A DNA stretch of 7,737 nucleotides from CAYUKK01 sp964445305 (GTDB lineage Bacteria > Acidobacteriota > Aminicenantia > Aminicenantales > UBA8522): contig CAYUKK010000032.1 of assembly GCA_964445305.1 (NCBI GenBank), positions 1 through 7,737 on the forward strand, in the 5' to 3' direction. The notes under the pieces are model-generated. The model was not told the origin of the DNA, made no database searches, and saw nothing but the letters and a program-made list of their open reading frames with translations. This document shows, piece by piece, positions 1 through 7,042 of the stretch; position 1 is the first letter of the stretch; every line of letters begins with the position of its first letter. The position numbers were made by a program, and so were the translations under genes.

Positions 1-1252
1 GGACGACGACCTGGCCGTTTTTGATGACCCACCGGATGGGGTTTGGGCCGAGCTCATAGACGAGGGAGGCATAGTCGGGAAGGTCGCAGAGGAGGATGTC
101 CATCTTCTTTCCCGGCTCGAGACTTCCCACCTCCTTGTGCTTCCTCAGAGCAAAAGCGGCATTGAGGGTGACGGCGGAAATGGCTTCCTCGATCGTCAAG
201 CGGAGAAGAAAAACGCCCAGCTGGACGACGACGAGCATGGACAGGATGTGGGAGCTTCCAGGGTTAAAATCAGAGGCGAGAGCGAGGATGGCCCCGGCCT
301 CAATCAACTCTCGAGCTGGAGCTTTTTTCTCCATCATGAGGAAGAAGGACACACCGGGCAAAAGCGTGGCCACGGTTTCACTTCGGGCCAATTTGCGGAT
401 TCCCTTGGGTGTGATATGGATCAAATGGTCGGCCGAAGCTGCACCCAAATCGGCGGCCAGCTCAGCTCCGCCGAGCGGCGTAAACTCATCGGCATGAAGG
501 CGGAGCTTGAACCCGGCCCGCCGCGCTTGCTCGGCGAGATACCTGGTTTCAGCCACGGAAAAAACACCCTCCTCGCAAAAGACATCAAAGAACTCGGCCA
601 GGTTTCTCTTTTTCACTTCAGGCAGCACGCTCCGGACGAGGAGGTCCACGTAGGCTTTCTTTCTTCTTCTGTATTCAGGCGGAACTTCATGGGCACCCAT
701 GAAGGTGGGGACGATGTCCACGGGATGCCTTTTTCGGGCTTCAGCCAGCGCTTCAAGCTGCTTGATTTCATCGGCCAGGTTCAGCCCGTAGCCACTCTTG
801 GCCTCGACGGTTGTCGCTCCATGAAGGAGCATCTTATCGAGCCTGTCGAGACAGAGCGAGACGAGCTCATCCTTCTCAGCCCGGCGGGTGGCCCGGACAG
901 TAGTTTGGATGCCCATGCCTCGCCTGGAGAGTTCCTCGTAAGTATAGCCTTTGAGCCTTAATTTGAATTCCTCCACCCGGCTCCCGGCAAAGGGGAGATG
1001 GGTGTGGGAGTCGATAAATCCGGGCAGGCCGACCATTTCCGAGGCGTCGACCCAGACTGCCTTTTCGGCCACCCTGACCGCGCGCTTGAAGTCCCGTTCT
1101 TTGCCGACAAAGGTGATGCGGCCTTTCGAGGAGGCAATCCAAGCCTTTTCGACAAGCCCGAGGTCGCGGAGTCCTTTTTTCCGACGCGGCGCCGGACCGG
1201 CCAGAGTCAGGAGCTGGCGACAGTTGGCGACGATTAAATCAGCCCAGGTCAT
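1..1252 (-). CDS. hutI: Imidazolonepropionase HutI (3' end cut by window edge)
   Basis: This cytoplasmic metal-dependent amidohydrolase hydrolyses 4-imidazolone-5-propanoate to N-formimidoyl-L-glutamate, the third step of histidine degradation. The frame is open for 417 codons from ATG at 1252 to the left edge with no stop. HutI proteins are usually about 400-420 residues, so only a few C-terminal residues should be missing. Visible motifs are the metal-binding HTH in DSHTHLPFAG (His83, His85), SGYGL (Tyr155), GAHEVPPEY (His188), DVFCEEGVFS (about 223-232), LHADEF (His253, Glu256), SADHL (273-277) and SDFNPGS (Asp328). The combination is diagnostic for HutI rather than a generic amidohydrolase. 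The start is the only ATG that gives the expected N-terminus (MTWADLIVANCRQL). It lies inside the end of ftsZ, in another frame, and has no good Shine-Dalgarno sequence, so translation is probably coupled to ftsZ. The function is assigned from the family; co-transcription is inferred. Confidence 0.95.
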   Translation of the reverse strand, partial: MTWADLIVANCRQLLTLAGPAPRRKKGLRDLGLVEKAWIASSKGRITFVGKERDFKRAVRVAEKAVWVDASEMVGLPGFIDSHTHLPFAGSRVEEFKLRLKGYTYEELSRRGMGIQTTVRATRRAEKDELVSLCLDRLDKMLLHGATTVEAKSGYGLNLADEIKQLEALAEARKRHPVDIVPTFMGAHEVPPEYRRRKKAYVDLLVRSVLPEVKKRNLAEFFDVFCEEGVFSVAETRYLAEQARRAGFKLRLHADEFTPLGGAELAADLGAASADHLIHITPKGIRKLARSETVATLLPGVSFFLMMEKKAPARELIEAGAILALASDFNPGSSHILSMLVVVQLGVFLLRLTIEEAISAVTLNAAFALRKHKEVGSLEPGKKMDILLCDLPDYASLVYELGPNPIRWVIKNGQVVV

Positions 1253-2450
1253 GGGGCGTTTTTCTGAGCGAGGATTGGCGGCTTCGCCGGATAAAGGTCG
1301 GCGTTTCGTAAGGCTCGTACCGCTTTTCCCAGGCTGGCGGCTCCCACAGGGCCGGGCTCCCCTTTGGCTCGAAGATGAATGTGGGCGTGTCTGTTTGGAC
1401 CTGGAAAGGAGGCGGGGTGGCGCGGCGAGGATGCGGATATTCTTCGGCTGCTTCCATTTCTTTTTCGGCTTTCGAATCAAAACCGGTGGCGATGACGGTG
1501 ACTTTGACCATCTCTTTCATGGCGCTGTCGATGACCGTGCCGAAGATGATGTTGGCGTCAGGGTGAGCAAGCCGGTGGATGAGTTGAGAAGCCTTGGACA
1601 CCTCGTGGAGAGTCAAATCCTTGCCGCCCGTAATGTTGATGAGAACACCCCGGGCGCCCTCGATAGACGTGTCGACGAGCAGGGGACTGGAGATCGCTTT
1701 CTGAGCCGCATCAATGGCTCTGTTCTCTCCAGAGGCGAGACCGGTTCCCATGAAGGCCATGCCCATTCCCTTCATGATGGATTTCACGTCGGCAAAGTCG
1801 AGGTTGATGAGCCCCGGTTTGGTGATGAGGTCGGAGATGCCCTGGACGGCCTGGCGGAGGATATCATCGGCCATCTTGAAGGCATCCTGGATGGAAGTAT
1901 CCAGGTTGACCGTCTGGAGAAGGCGCTCGTTGGGGATGGAGATGACGGTGTCCACCGCGCCCTTCAACTCCTTGAGCCCCTCCTCGGCCTGTCTGGCCCG
2001 GACTCGACCCTCGAACTCGAAAGGCAAAGTGACGATGGCAATAGCCAGGATATCCATCTCCGAAGCCAGGTTGGCCAGGACGGGAGTTGCTCCCGTTCCC
2101 GTTCCTCCGCCCAGCCCCGTGGTCAGGAAGACCATGTCCGCGCCCTGGATGAGCTCGATCAATTTCTCCGTGTCCTCCATGGCCGCTTGTTTGCCTATCT
2201 CCGGCCGGCCCCCCGAACCAAGCCCTTTGGTCACCTGGCTGCCGATCTGGATTTTTGTGCCAGCACGGTTGTTGTTGAGGGCCTGGACGTCTGTGTTGAC
2301 GGCAATGAACTCGACGCCCTCGATTCCCGTTTCGATCATCCGATTAACGGCGTTGCCGCCGCCGCCCCCGATGCCGATGACCTTGATTTTGGCGCCAATA
2401 CACTCTTCGACGAGATGAAACTTGAGTTTGCTTAAGACTTCCTCGCTCAT
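1239..2450 (-). CDS. ftsZ: Cell division protein FtsZ
   Basis: FtsZ is the tubulin-like GTPase that polymerises into the cytokinetic ring at midcell. The protein has 403 residues, a normal length. The GTP-binding domain begins at about residue 20 (KIKVIGIGGGGGNAVNRM). The tubulin signature GGGTGTG is at 114-120, and the T7 synergy loop NLDFADVKSIM is at 216-226 with the catalytic aspartates 218 and 221. The globular core ends near 325. A proline-rich linker of about 55 residues follows, then the conserved C-terminal peptide ETPTFIRR (382-389), the expected docking site for FtsA and other partners, and a 14-residue basic tail. An earlier near-copy, DTPTFIF, lies at 354-360 within the linker. 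The frame is open further upstream to 2495, but ATG 2450 is chosen because AGGAGG sits 4 nt before it and the longer form would overlap ftsA. The 3' end overlaps hutI by 14 nt. Confidence 0.98.
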   Translation of the reverse strand: MSEEVLSKLKFHLVEECIGAKIKVIGIGGGGGNAVNRMIETGIEGVEFIAVNTDVQALNNNRAGTKIQIGSQVTKGLGSGGRPEIGKQAAMEDTEKLIELIQGADMVFLTTGLGGGTGTGATPVLANLASEMDILAIAIVTLPFEFEGRVRARQAEEGLKELKGAVDTVISIPNERLLQTVNLDTSIQDAFKMADDILRQAVQGISDLITKPGLINLDFADVKSIMKGMGMAFMGTGLASGENRAIDAAQKAISSPLLVDTSIEGARGVLINITGGKDLTLHEVSKASQLIHRLAHPDANIIFGTVIDSAMKEMVKVTVIATGFDSKAEKEMEAAEEYPHPRRATPPPFQVQTDTPTFIFEPKGSPALWEPPAWEKRYEPYETPTFIRRSRQSSLRKTPHDLG

Positions 2451-2454
2451 TTTG

Positions 2455-2460
2455 CCTCCT
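2455..2460 (-). promoter_or_regulatory. Ribosome binding site of ftsZ
   Basis: AGGAGG lies 4 nt before ATG 2450 and overlaps the TAG stop of ftsA (TAGGAGG). It fixes the ftsZ start and argues against the longer in-frame reading from 2495. Ending ftsA translation on the ftsZ Shine-Dalgarno suggests coupling of the two. Confidence 0.9.
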
Positions 2461-3682
2461 ATGATTCTTTGAGCCAGTCCCGAACCCTGGCCCATAGGCC
2501 TTTCTTTTTATCTTCGGTCATGCCATGCTCCTGCCATCGGTCGAACCCATAAAGGATGAGCCCGACAGAGGTCGCATAGTCGGGAGTGCTTACCCTGTCG
2601 ACAAGCCCGCCAATGCCCGTCGGCTCACCCCGCCGGACGGGCAGGTCAAAAATCTCCTCGGCCACTTCCTCCAGACCCTCGAGGAGAGCTGTTCCTCCGG
2701 TCAGGACGATCCCCGAATTCAGGGATTTTTCATAACCCATTCTCTTGATGTCGCCGTCGACGAGCCGGAAAATCTCTTCAGCCCGAGGCTGGATGATGTC
2801 AGCCAGAATCTGACGCGATAAGACGCGCGGTTTCCGGCCGCGGCCGACAGCCGGAACTTCAATTGTCTCCTGTTCATCCAGGCCCGGCGTGGACACACAG
2901 CCGAACTTTTTCTTGATTTTTTCGGCTTCCGGGATGGGCGTGCGCAGCCCGACAGCGATGTCGTTGGTGAAATTATCGCCGCCGATGGGGATGATGGACG
3001 TGTACCAAAGGCTGCCCCGCTCAAAGATGGCCACTTCTGTGGTGCCAGCTCCGATATCGATGAGCCCGACGCCGAGCTCCTTTTCATCGTGGGTGAGAAT
3101 GGACGCCGAGGTGGCGATCTGGTTGAGGACAACCTGCTCGATTTCGATTTCGGCGCGCTCGACACAGGTGCGCAGGTTTTGAACGGACGTGATGGCGGAG
3201 GTGACGATGTGGACGTTCACCTCCAGCTTGATGCCGCTCATCCCCAGCGGCGCCTTGATGCCGTCCTGCTCATCGACGATGAACTCCTGAGGAATAACAT
3301 GGATGATTTCCCGGTCGGGTGGGATCGACACAGCCTTGGACTGCTCGATGACGCGACGGATGTCCTCCCGGGTGATCTCCCGGTTCTTTCCGGAAACGGC
3401 GATGACACCGCGGCTATTGAAGCTCTTGATGTGGGCGCCCGAGATGCCGACATAAGCCGATTCAATCTCCACGCCGGCCATGAGTTCTGCTTCCTCCTGG
3501 GCTTTCTTGATGGCGCTCGTGGTTGCCTCGAGGTTGACGACGACCCCTTTTCGCAGTCCTCGGGATTCAGACGTGCCGATGCCGATGACCTCAACTTTTT
3601 TCTCAGGCGTGATTTCGCCGATGATGACAGCCACTTTTTTTGTCCCGATATCGAGCCCGACGATGTAACTATTCTTGGGCAT
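2459..3682 (-). CDS. ftsA: Cell division protein FtsA
   Basis: FtsA is an actin-family ATPase that anchors FtsZ filaments to the inner membrane and recruits later division proteins. It has 407 residues, typical of the family. The phosphate-1 motif is VGLDIGTKKVAVIIGE (8-23), the FtsA-specific 1C domain covers roughly 84-165, the phosphate-2 motif is GLIDIGAGTTEVAIF (206-220), and the adenosine motif is GIVLTGGTALLEG (324-336). The C-terminus ends in a short amphipathic helix, KKKGLWARVRDWLKES (392-407), with Trp, Leu and basic residues. This is the expected membrane-targeting sequence. The ATG shares one base with the ftsQ stop (TAATG) and follows a perfect AGGAGG at a 7-nt spacing. The stop codon TAG runs into the Shine-Dalgarno sequence of ftsZ, a normal ftsA-ftsZ pairing. 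No key residue appears to be missing. Confidence 0.98.
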   Translation of the reverse strand: MPKNSYIVGLDIGTKKVAVIIGEITPEKKVEVIGIGTSESRGLRKGVVVNLEATTSAIKKAQEEAELMAGVEIESAYVGISGAHIKSFNSRGVIAVSGKNREITREDIRRVIEQSKAVSIPPDREIIHVIPQEFIVDEQDGIKAPLGMSGIKLEVNVHIVTSAITSVQNLRTCVERAEIEIEQVVLNQIATSASILTHDEKELGVGLIDIGAGTTEVAIFERGSLWYTSIIPIGGDNFTNDIAVGLRTPIPEAEKIKKKFGCVSTPGLDEQETIEVPAVGRGRKPRVLSRQILADIIQPRAEEIFRLVDGDIKRMGYEKSLNSGIVLTGGTALLEGLEEVAEEIFDLPVRRGEPTGIGGLVDRVSTPDYATSVGLILYGFDRWQEHGMTEDKKKGLWARVRDWLKES

Positions 3683-4554
3683 TAGTTCACCTCCTCCCCC
3701 GGCGCCGGGCGAATGGCTTGGCCCAGGACGGGGAGCGGTTTGATGTAGACCCTATCGTCGAAACGGAGGTCGACGTACTCGAGAGGTCCGATTTCGTTTT
3801 CTAAGCTGGGCAGGGACGCCTGGAAAAATTCGATTTTTTCCTGGAAGCGCTCCGCTCCCAAGAGAAGACGGGTCGGCTTCTCTTTGAAGGTCAGGAGGAT
3901 GGCGTCCATCTGGGAAAGGTCAAGGGATTCGATGGATTGACGAAGGGAGAGCGAGATGGAATCCAGGCAGGCCCAGGCTAAGCTCAATTTTTCTTGATAA
4001 TGAGCTCTGAACTGGGAAGAATCGGTAAGGAGAGGTAAAAGACTTTCCTCCCTTCTTCCCAGCTTCTCGAGCACGACGCCTTCTCTATCGATGAGAAAGA
4101 AAGAAGAGCCTGTCTGGAGAACGGCAGCCGGGGTGCGGGGCCTGATGTCCACGCAAAGCGTTGAGGGAAAGACCTTTCTCAGCCGGACTTCCTTGACCCA
4201 GGGGTGGGCTTCGAGGCGATGCTGGAGGCGGCTGAGGTCGAGGACGAGAAGATTCCCCAGCTTGGATGGGTCGAGGAGCGGCTCCAAATCTTGGGCTACA
4301 TGCTCAAGTGGGCAAGAAAGCTGCGTTTGCTTTACGTCCAGCTCTTGCCAGGTTATCAAGAAGACGTAGGATTTCACCAGCAGGAAGAACAAACCCGCCA
4401 GCAGCCCGAAAAAGAGGAGGATATGGGGAAGCTTGAGCCTCAACCTCCGCTGGACCTTCTTGAGAGGAACTTTTTCCAGGCCTCTCTGGAAGCGCCTCGG
4501 CTCGCCCTCGGCCGAAAAGGGCCTGAATCTCAATGAAGGGTTGAGGTAGGCCAT
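3682..4554 (-). CDS. ftsQ: Cell division protein FtsQ/DivIB
   Basis: FtsQ (DivIB) is a bitopic inner membrane protein that connects the FtsZ/FtsA ring to FtsB, FtsL and the septal synthase in the periplasm. The 290-residue protein has the expected plan. There is a basic cytoplasmic N-terminus (1-42, many Arg/Lys), one membrane helix at about 43-67 (starting LPHILLFFGLLAGLFFLLV), then a POTRA domain. The POTRA hallmark is HPWVKEVRLRKVFPSTL (117-133), followed by VDIRPRTPAAV. The beta domain runs from about 145 to 270 and a Pro-rich tail follows. Sequence identity in this family is low, so the call rests on the POTRA signature, the topology and the position between murC and ftsA. The ATG at 4554 lies 1 nt after the murC stop and has GGAGGAG upstream. 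The stop TAA overlaps the ftsA ATG. Confidence 0.93.
   Translation of the reverse strand: MAYLNPSLRFRPFSAEGEPRRFQRGLEKVPLKKVQRRLRLKLPHILLFFGLLAGLFFLLVKSYVFLITWQELDVKQTQLSCPLEHVAQDLEPLLDPSKLGNLLVLDLSRLQHRLEAHPWVKEVRLRKVFPSTLCVDIRPRTPAAVLQTGSSFFLIDREGVVLEKLGRREESLLPLLTDSSQFRAHYQEKLSLAWACLDSISLSLRQSIESLDLSQMDAILLTFKEKPTRLLLGAERFQEKIEFFQASLPSLENEIGPLEYVDLRFDDRVYIKPLPVLGQAIRPAPGEEVN
3690..3695 (-). promoter_or_regulatory. Ribosome binding site of ftsA
   Basis: A perfect AGGAGG falls in the last codons of ftsQ (Glu-Glu-Val), 7 nt before ATG 3682. It is the strongest site in the window and would allow high FtsA initiation independent of coupling to ftsQ. Confidence 0.9.
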
Positions 4555-4555
4555 T

Positions 4556-5944
4556 CTAAACTTTCTCCTCCAGCTTGGCGATGATGTCGGGGATGATCTT
4601 GTAGATGCTTCCTGCTCCCAGAACCAGGATTATGTCCTTCGGTTCGACGATTTTTTGAAGCAGGGCCGGGATCTTTTTCATATCGGGCTCGAAATAAGCA
4701 TTCTTGTGACCAAAAAGCTTGATCTCCTTGAAGAGGGCTTTTCCCGTCACGCCCGGAATCGGCTCTTCGCCCGCCGGGTAGACTTCGGTGGTGATGAGAA
4801 CATCGGCCTGGTTAAAGGCCGTGGCAAAGCTCTTCATCAGGAGGGAGAGGCGCGTATAACGGTGAGGCTGAAAAACAGCCACGACCCGGCGCGTCCAGCC
4901 GCGCTTGGCCGCGTCCAGAGTGGCCCTGATTTCGGTTGGGTGGTGGCCATAGTCCTCGATGACCATGATGCCGTTGATTTCCTTCTTGAGCTCGAAGCGG
5001 CGACCCGTGCCAGCGTAGTTCTCGAGGGCACGGAGGATGGTCGGAATGGGGATGTCCAAATCCAGCCCGACCGCTGTCGCCGCCATAGCGTTGAGAATAT
5101 TATGCTTGCCCGGAACCTGAAGCTTCAGGCGGCCGACCTTCTTGCCCTTATAGAAAAGAGCGGATTCACTGGTGAACCCGTCAAAGCGATGGTCTCGGGC
5201 AGAGATATCGGCCTGGGTGGAAAAACCGTAGGTGATGAGGCGACGTTCGAGCTGAGGGATGCAGCTCTGGAGGTTGGGGTCATCGAGGCAGAGGATGACC
5301 GGACAGTAGAAGGGCACTTTATTGGCGAAATGGATGAACGTTTTTTTGATCTCGTCGATAGACCGGTACTGGTCGAGATGCTCCTCATCGATATTGGTCA
5401 GGACGGCGATGAAGGGCGAAAGGAGAAGGAAAGAGCGGTCGCTTTCGTCTGCCTCAGCGACGATGAAATCGCCCTCGCCAAGCTTGCCGTGAGAGCCGAT
5501 GGTATTCAATCGGCCACCGACGATGATGGTCGGGTCGTAACCGCCCAGCTCGAGCACGGAGGCAATCATCGAGGTCGTCGACGTTTTGCCATGGGCGCCG
5601 GCCACGGCAATGCCGTATTTCATCCGCATCAACTCGGCCAGCATCTCGGCCCGCGGGATAACAGGGATCAGCCGCTGCCGGGCCGCCTGAACCTCGACGT
5701 TACTTTCTTTCACCGCCGAAGAGATGACGACAACATCGGCCCCCCGGACGTAATCGGCTTTATGGCCTCTATAGATTTTGGCTCCGAGCCGGGCGAGACG
5801 AAGCGTGGCCTCGTTAGCCTGGAGGTCTGAGCCTGTCACCTTATACCCGAGGTTGAGAAGGACTTCGGCGATGCCGCTCATGCCTGTGCCGCCGATTCCG
5901 ACCATGTGGATATGGCGTAGCTTCCGGTAGACTTTTTTCACCAC
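4556..5944 (-). CDS. murC: UDP-N-acetylmuramate--L-alanine ligase MurC
   Basis: MurC is the cytoplasmic ATP-dependent ligase that joins L-alanine to UDP-MurNAc, starting the stem peptide of peptidoglycan. The protein is 462 residues, normal for the family. The N-terminal Rossmann-type UDP-binding domain opens with HMVGIGGTGMSGIAEVL (13-29). The central ATPase domain has the P-loop GAHGKTSTT (116-124) and the Mur ligase motif NIDEEHLDQY (184-193). Further motifs are HNILNAMAA (281-289), EDYGHHPTEI (330-339) and FQPHRYTR (358-365). The C-terminal ligase domain ends with VLGAGSIYKI (441-450). The start codon is GTG, followed directly by a second GTG. The first is preferred because AGGAG lies 9 nt upstream of it. 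The downstream neighbour is ftsQ, with no murB or ddl in between. Confidence 0.97.
   Translation of the reverse strand: MVKKVYRKLRHIHMVGIGGTGMSGIAEVLLNLGYKVTGSDLQANEATLRLARLGAKIYRGHKADYVRGADVVVISSAVKESNVEVQAARQRLIPVIPRAEMLAELMRMKYGIAVAGAHGKTSTTSMIASVLELGGYDPTIIVGGRLNTIGSHGKLGEGDFIVAEADESDRSFLLLSPFIAVLTNIDEEHLDQYRSIDEIKKTFIHFANKVPFYCPVILCLDDPNLQSCIPQLERRLITYGFSTQADISARDHRFDGFTSESALFYKGKKVGRLKLQVPGKHNILNAMAATAVGLDLDIPIPTILRALENYAGTGRRFELKKEINGIMVIEDYGHHPTEIRATLDAAKRGWTRRVVAVFQPHRYTRLSLLMKSFATAFNQADVLITTEVYPAGEEPIPGVTGKALFKEIKLFGHKNAYFEPDMKKIPALLQKIVEPKDIILVLGAGSIYKIIPDIIAKLEEKV
4565..4571 (-). promoter_or_regulatory. Ribosome binding site of ftsQ
   Basis: GGAGGAG lies inside the final codons of murC, with its 3' end 10 nt before ATG 4554. 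It supports that ATG, which is 1 nt past the murC stop. Confidence 0.8.
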
Positions 5945-5953
5945 TCGCTTTCT

Positions 5954-5958
5954 CTCCT
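5954..5958 (-). promoter_or_regulatory. Ribosome binding site of murC
   Basis: AGGAG begins within the murG TAG stop and is 9 nt before GTG 5944. The second GTG at 5941 would be 12 nt away, so this site favours the first of the two tandem GTG codons. Confidence 0.8.
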
Positions 5959-7042
5959 AAGATTTGCCCTCCATCATTTCGAAACAGAGCCGGGCGATTT
6001 TCTCCGCCGGCCTATCGGTTCTTAAAGCAGCCAGGTTTCTCTCCATGGCCGTGATTTTTTCCTGATGCTCGAGGTAAAAAAGGATTCTCTCGGCCAGGCG
6101 AGCTGGCGTGAGGTTTTTTTCGGGGAGGACCTCTGCCCCGCCGACCCTCTCCAGCTCCCGGGCGTTTTTCGTCTGATGGTCTTCCGCAGCCAGGGCAAAG
6201 GGGATGAGGAGGGAGGCTTTTTGGGCGGCGACGAGTTCGGCGATCGTCGTTGCGCCGGCCCGACAGATGACGAGGTCGGCGCTGGCGAAGAGGGAAGCCA
6301 TCTCGAAGAAGTAGGGGGAGATGGTTGCTTCTTCGAAACCTTGCTCCTTGTAGCTTTCCCTCACCCAATCGAAGTCCGCTTTTCCAGTCTGGTGGACGAT
6401 GGCCAACATGGACTTTGCTTCTCGGAGCAGGGGGAGCGCTCCGACCATGGCTCGGTTGATGACACGGGAACCCTGGCTGCCACCAAAAATCAAGAGAGAC
6501 AGTTTGCCTGTTCTCGGCTTCGGAGATAGAGAGGAGAACTCTTCGCGCACGGGGTTGCCGATGAAGACGGCCTTGCCTTTGAAAAAGGGCAAAGAATTCT
6601 CGAACGAAACGACAGCCTTCCTTGCCCAGCGTCGGAGGAGGCGGTTGGTGAGCCCGGGATAGACGTTTTGTTCGAGAAGGAGGGTTGGGATGCCGCAGAG
6701 CGAAGCGGCGACGACAACAGGCCCGGCGCTGAAGCCGCCGCAGCCAATGACCAAATCCGGCTTGAAGCGGAGGAGAATAAGCATGGATTTGAGGAAAGCG
6801 AAAGGGAGAAGAGCCAGCGCGGCGACACTTCGCAGCCCCCGCCCTTGGATACCTTCGACAGGAAGGGGGACGAAAGGTGTCCCATCGTGACTCATGATTT
6901 TTTTCTCGATCGGCCGACGACTGCCGATGAACATGACACGAAGAGCCGGGTCCATTTCCCGGAGCTTTTTGGCCACGGCCAGCGAGGGGTAGAGGTGGCC
7001 GCCGGTGCCGCCGCCGCTGAGGATGACGCGTCTTTCCTTCAT
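5957..7042 (-). CDS. murG: UDP-GlcNAc:lipid I N-acetylglucosaminyltransferase MurG
   Basis: MurG is a peripheral GT-B glycosyltransferase on the cytoplasmic face of the inner membrane. It moves GlcNAc from UDP-GlcNAc to lipid I to give lipid II, the FtsW substrate. It has 361 residues, normal length. The N-terminal acceptor domain starts with LSGGGTGGHLYPSLAVA (8-24), including the conserved His16. A hydrophobic patch of about 72-92 suits membrane contact. CGGFSAGPVV (101-110) and LEQNVYPGLTNRLL (123-136) follow; many relatives have His where Leu123 stands. The C-terminal donor domain carries GGSQGS (187-192), HQTG (217-220), CRAGATTIAEL (260-270) and AEDHQTKNA (286-294). The ATG overlaps the ftsW stop as ATGA, which implies translational coupling. 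The murC ribosome binding site begins at the murG stop codon. Confidence 0.97.
   Translation of the reverse strand: MKERRVILSGGGTGGHLYPSLAVAKKLREMDPALRVMFIGSRRPIEKKIMSHDGTPFVPLPVEGIQGRGLRSVAALALLPFAFLKSMLILLRFKPDLVIGCGGFSAGPVVVAASLCGIPTLLLEQNVYPGLTNRLLRRWARKAVVSFENSLPFFKGKAVFIGNPVREEFSSLSPKPRTGKLSLLIFGGSQGSRVINRAMVGALPLLREAKSMLAIVHQTGKADFDWVRESYKEQGFEEATISPYFFEMASLFASADLVICRAGATTIAELVAAQKASLLIPFALAAEDHQTKNARELERVGGAEVLPEKNLTPARLAERILFYLEHQEKITAMERNLAALRTDRPAEKIARLCFEMMEGKS

Noticed and set aside
137..961. A 274-codon open frame on the plus strand near the left edge
   Set aside because: The minus strand here encodes HutI continuously with all catalytic motifs, so the plus frame is a shadow.
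1..1252. Frameshift or decay of hutI, suggested by the lack of any complete start-to-stop frame in this region
   Set aside because: One frame is open without interruption from ATG 1252 to the first bases of the window. Only the stop codon is missing, because the window ends there.
951..2435. A 494-codon open frame on the plus strand opposite ftsZ and the start of hutI
   Set aside because: It lies antisense to two clearly identified genes, crosses their junction, has no recognisable domain, and is of the low-complexity Arg/Asp/Gly-rich kind produced by the complement of GC-rich codons.
2451..2495. A 15-residue N-terminal extension of FtsZ from an upstream in-frame start at 2495
   Set aside because: It would lie inside ftsA, the extra residues do not resemble FtsZ, and the AGGAGG at 2455-2460 points to ATG 2450.
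4655..5830. A 391-codon open frame on the plus strand opposite murC
   Set aside because: It is antisense to a murC with all expected motifs. Its length is explained by the scarcity of stop codons in the complement of G/C-ending codons, and no family is recognisable.
6662..6676. MurG Leu123 where many relatives have His in HEQN
   Set aside because: The flanking EQN and all other MurG motifs are kept, and this His position varies in other phyla (for example Gln), so it is weak evidence for altered function.
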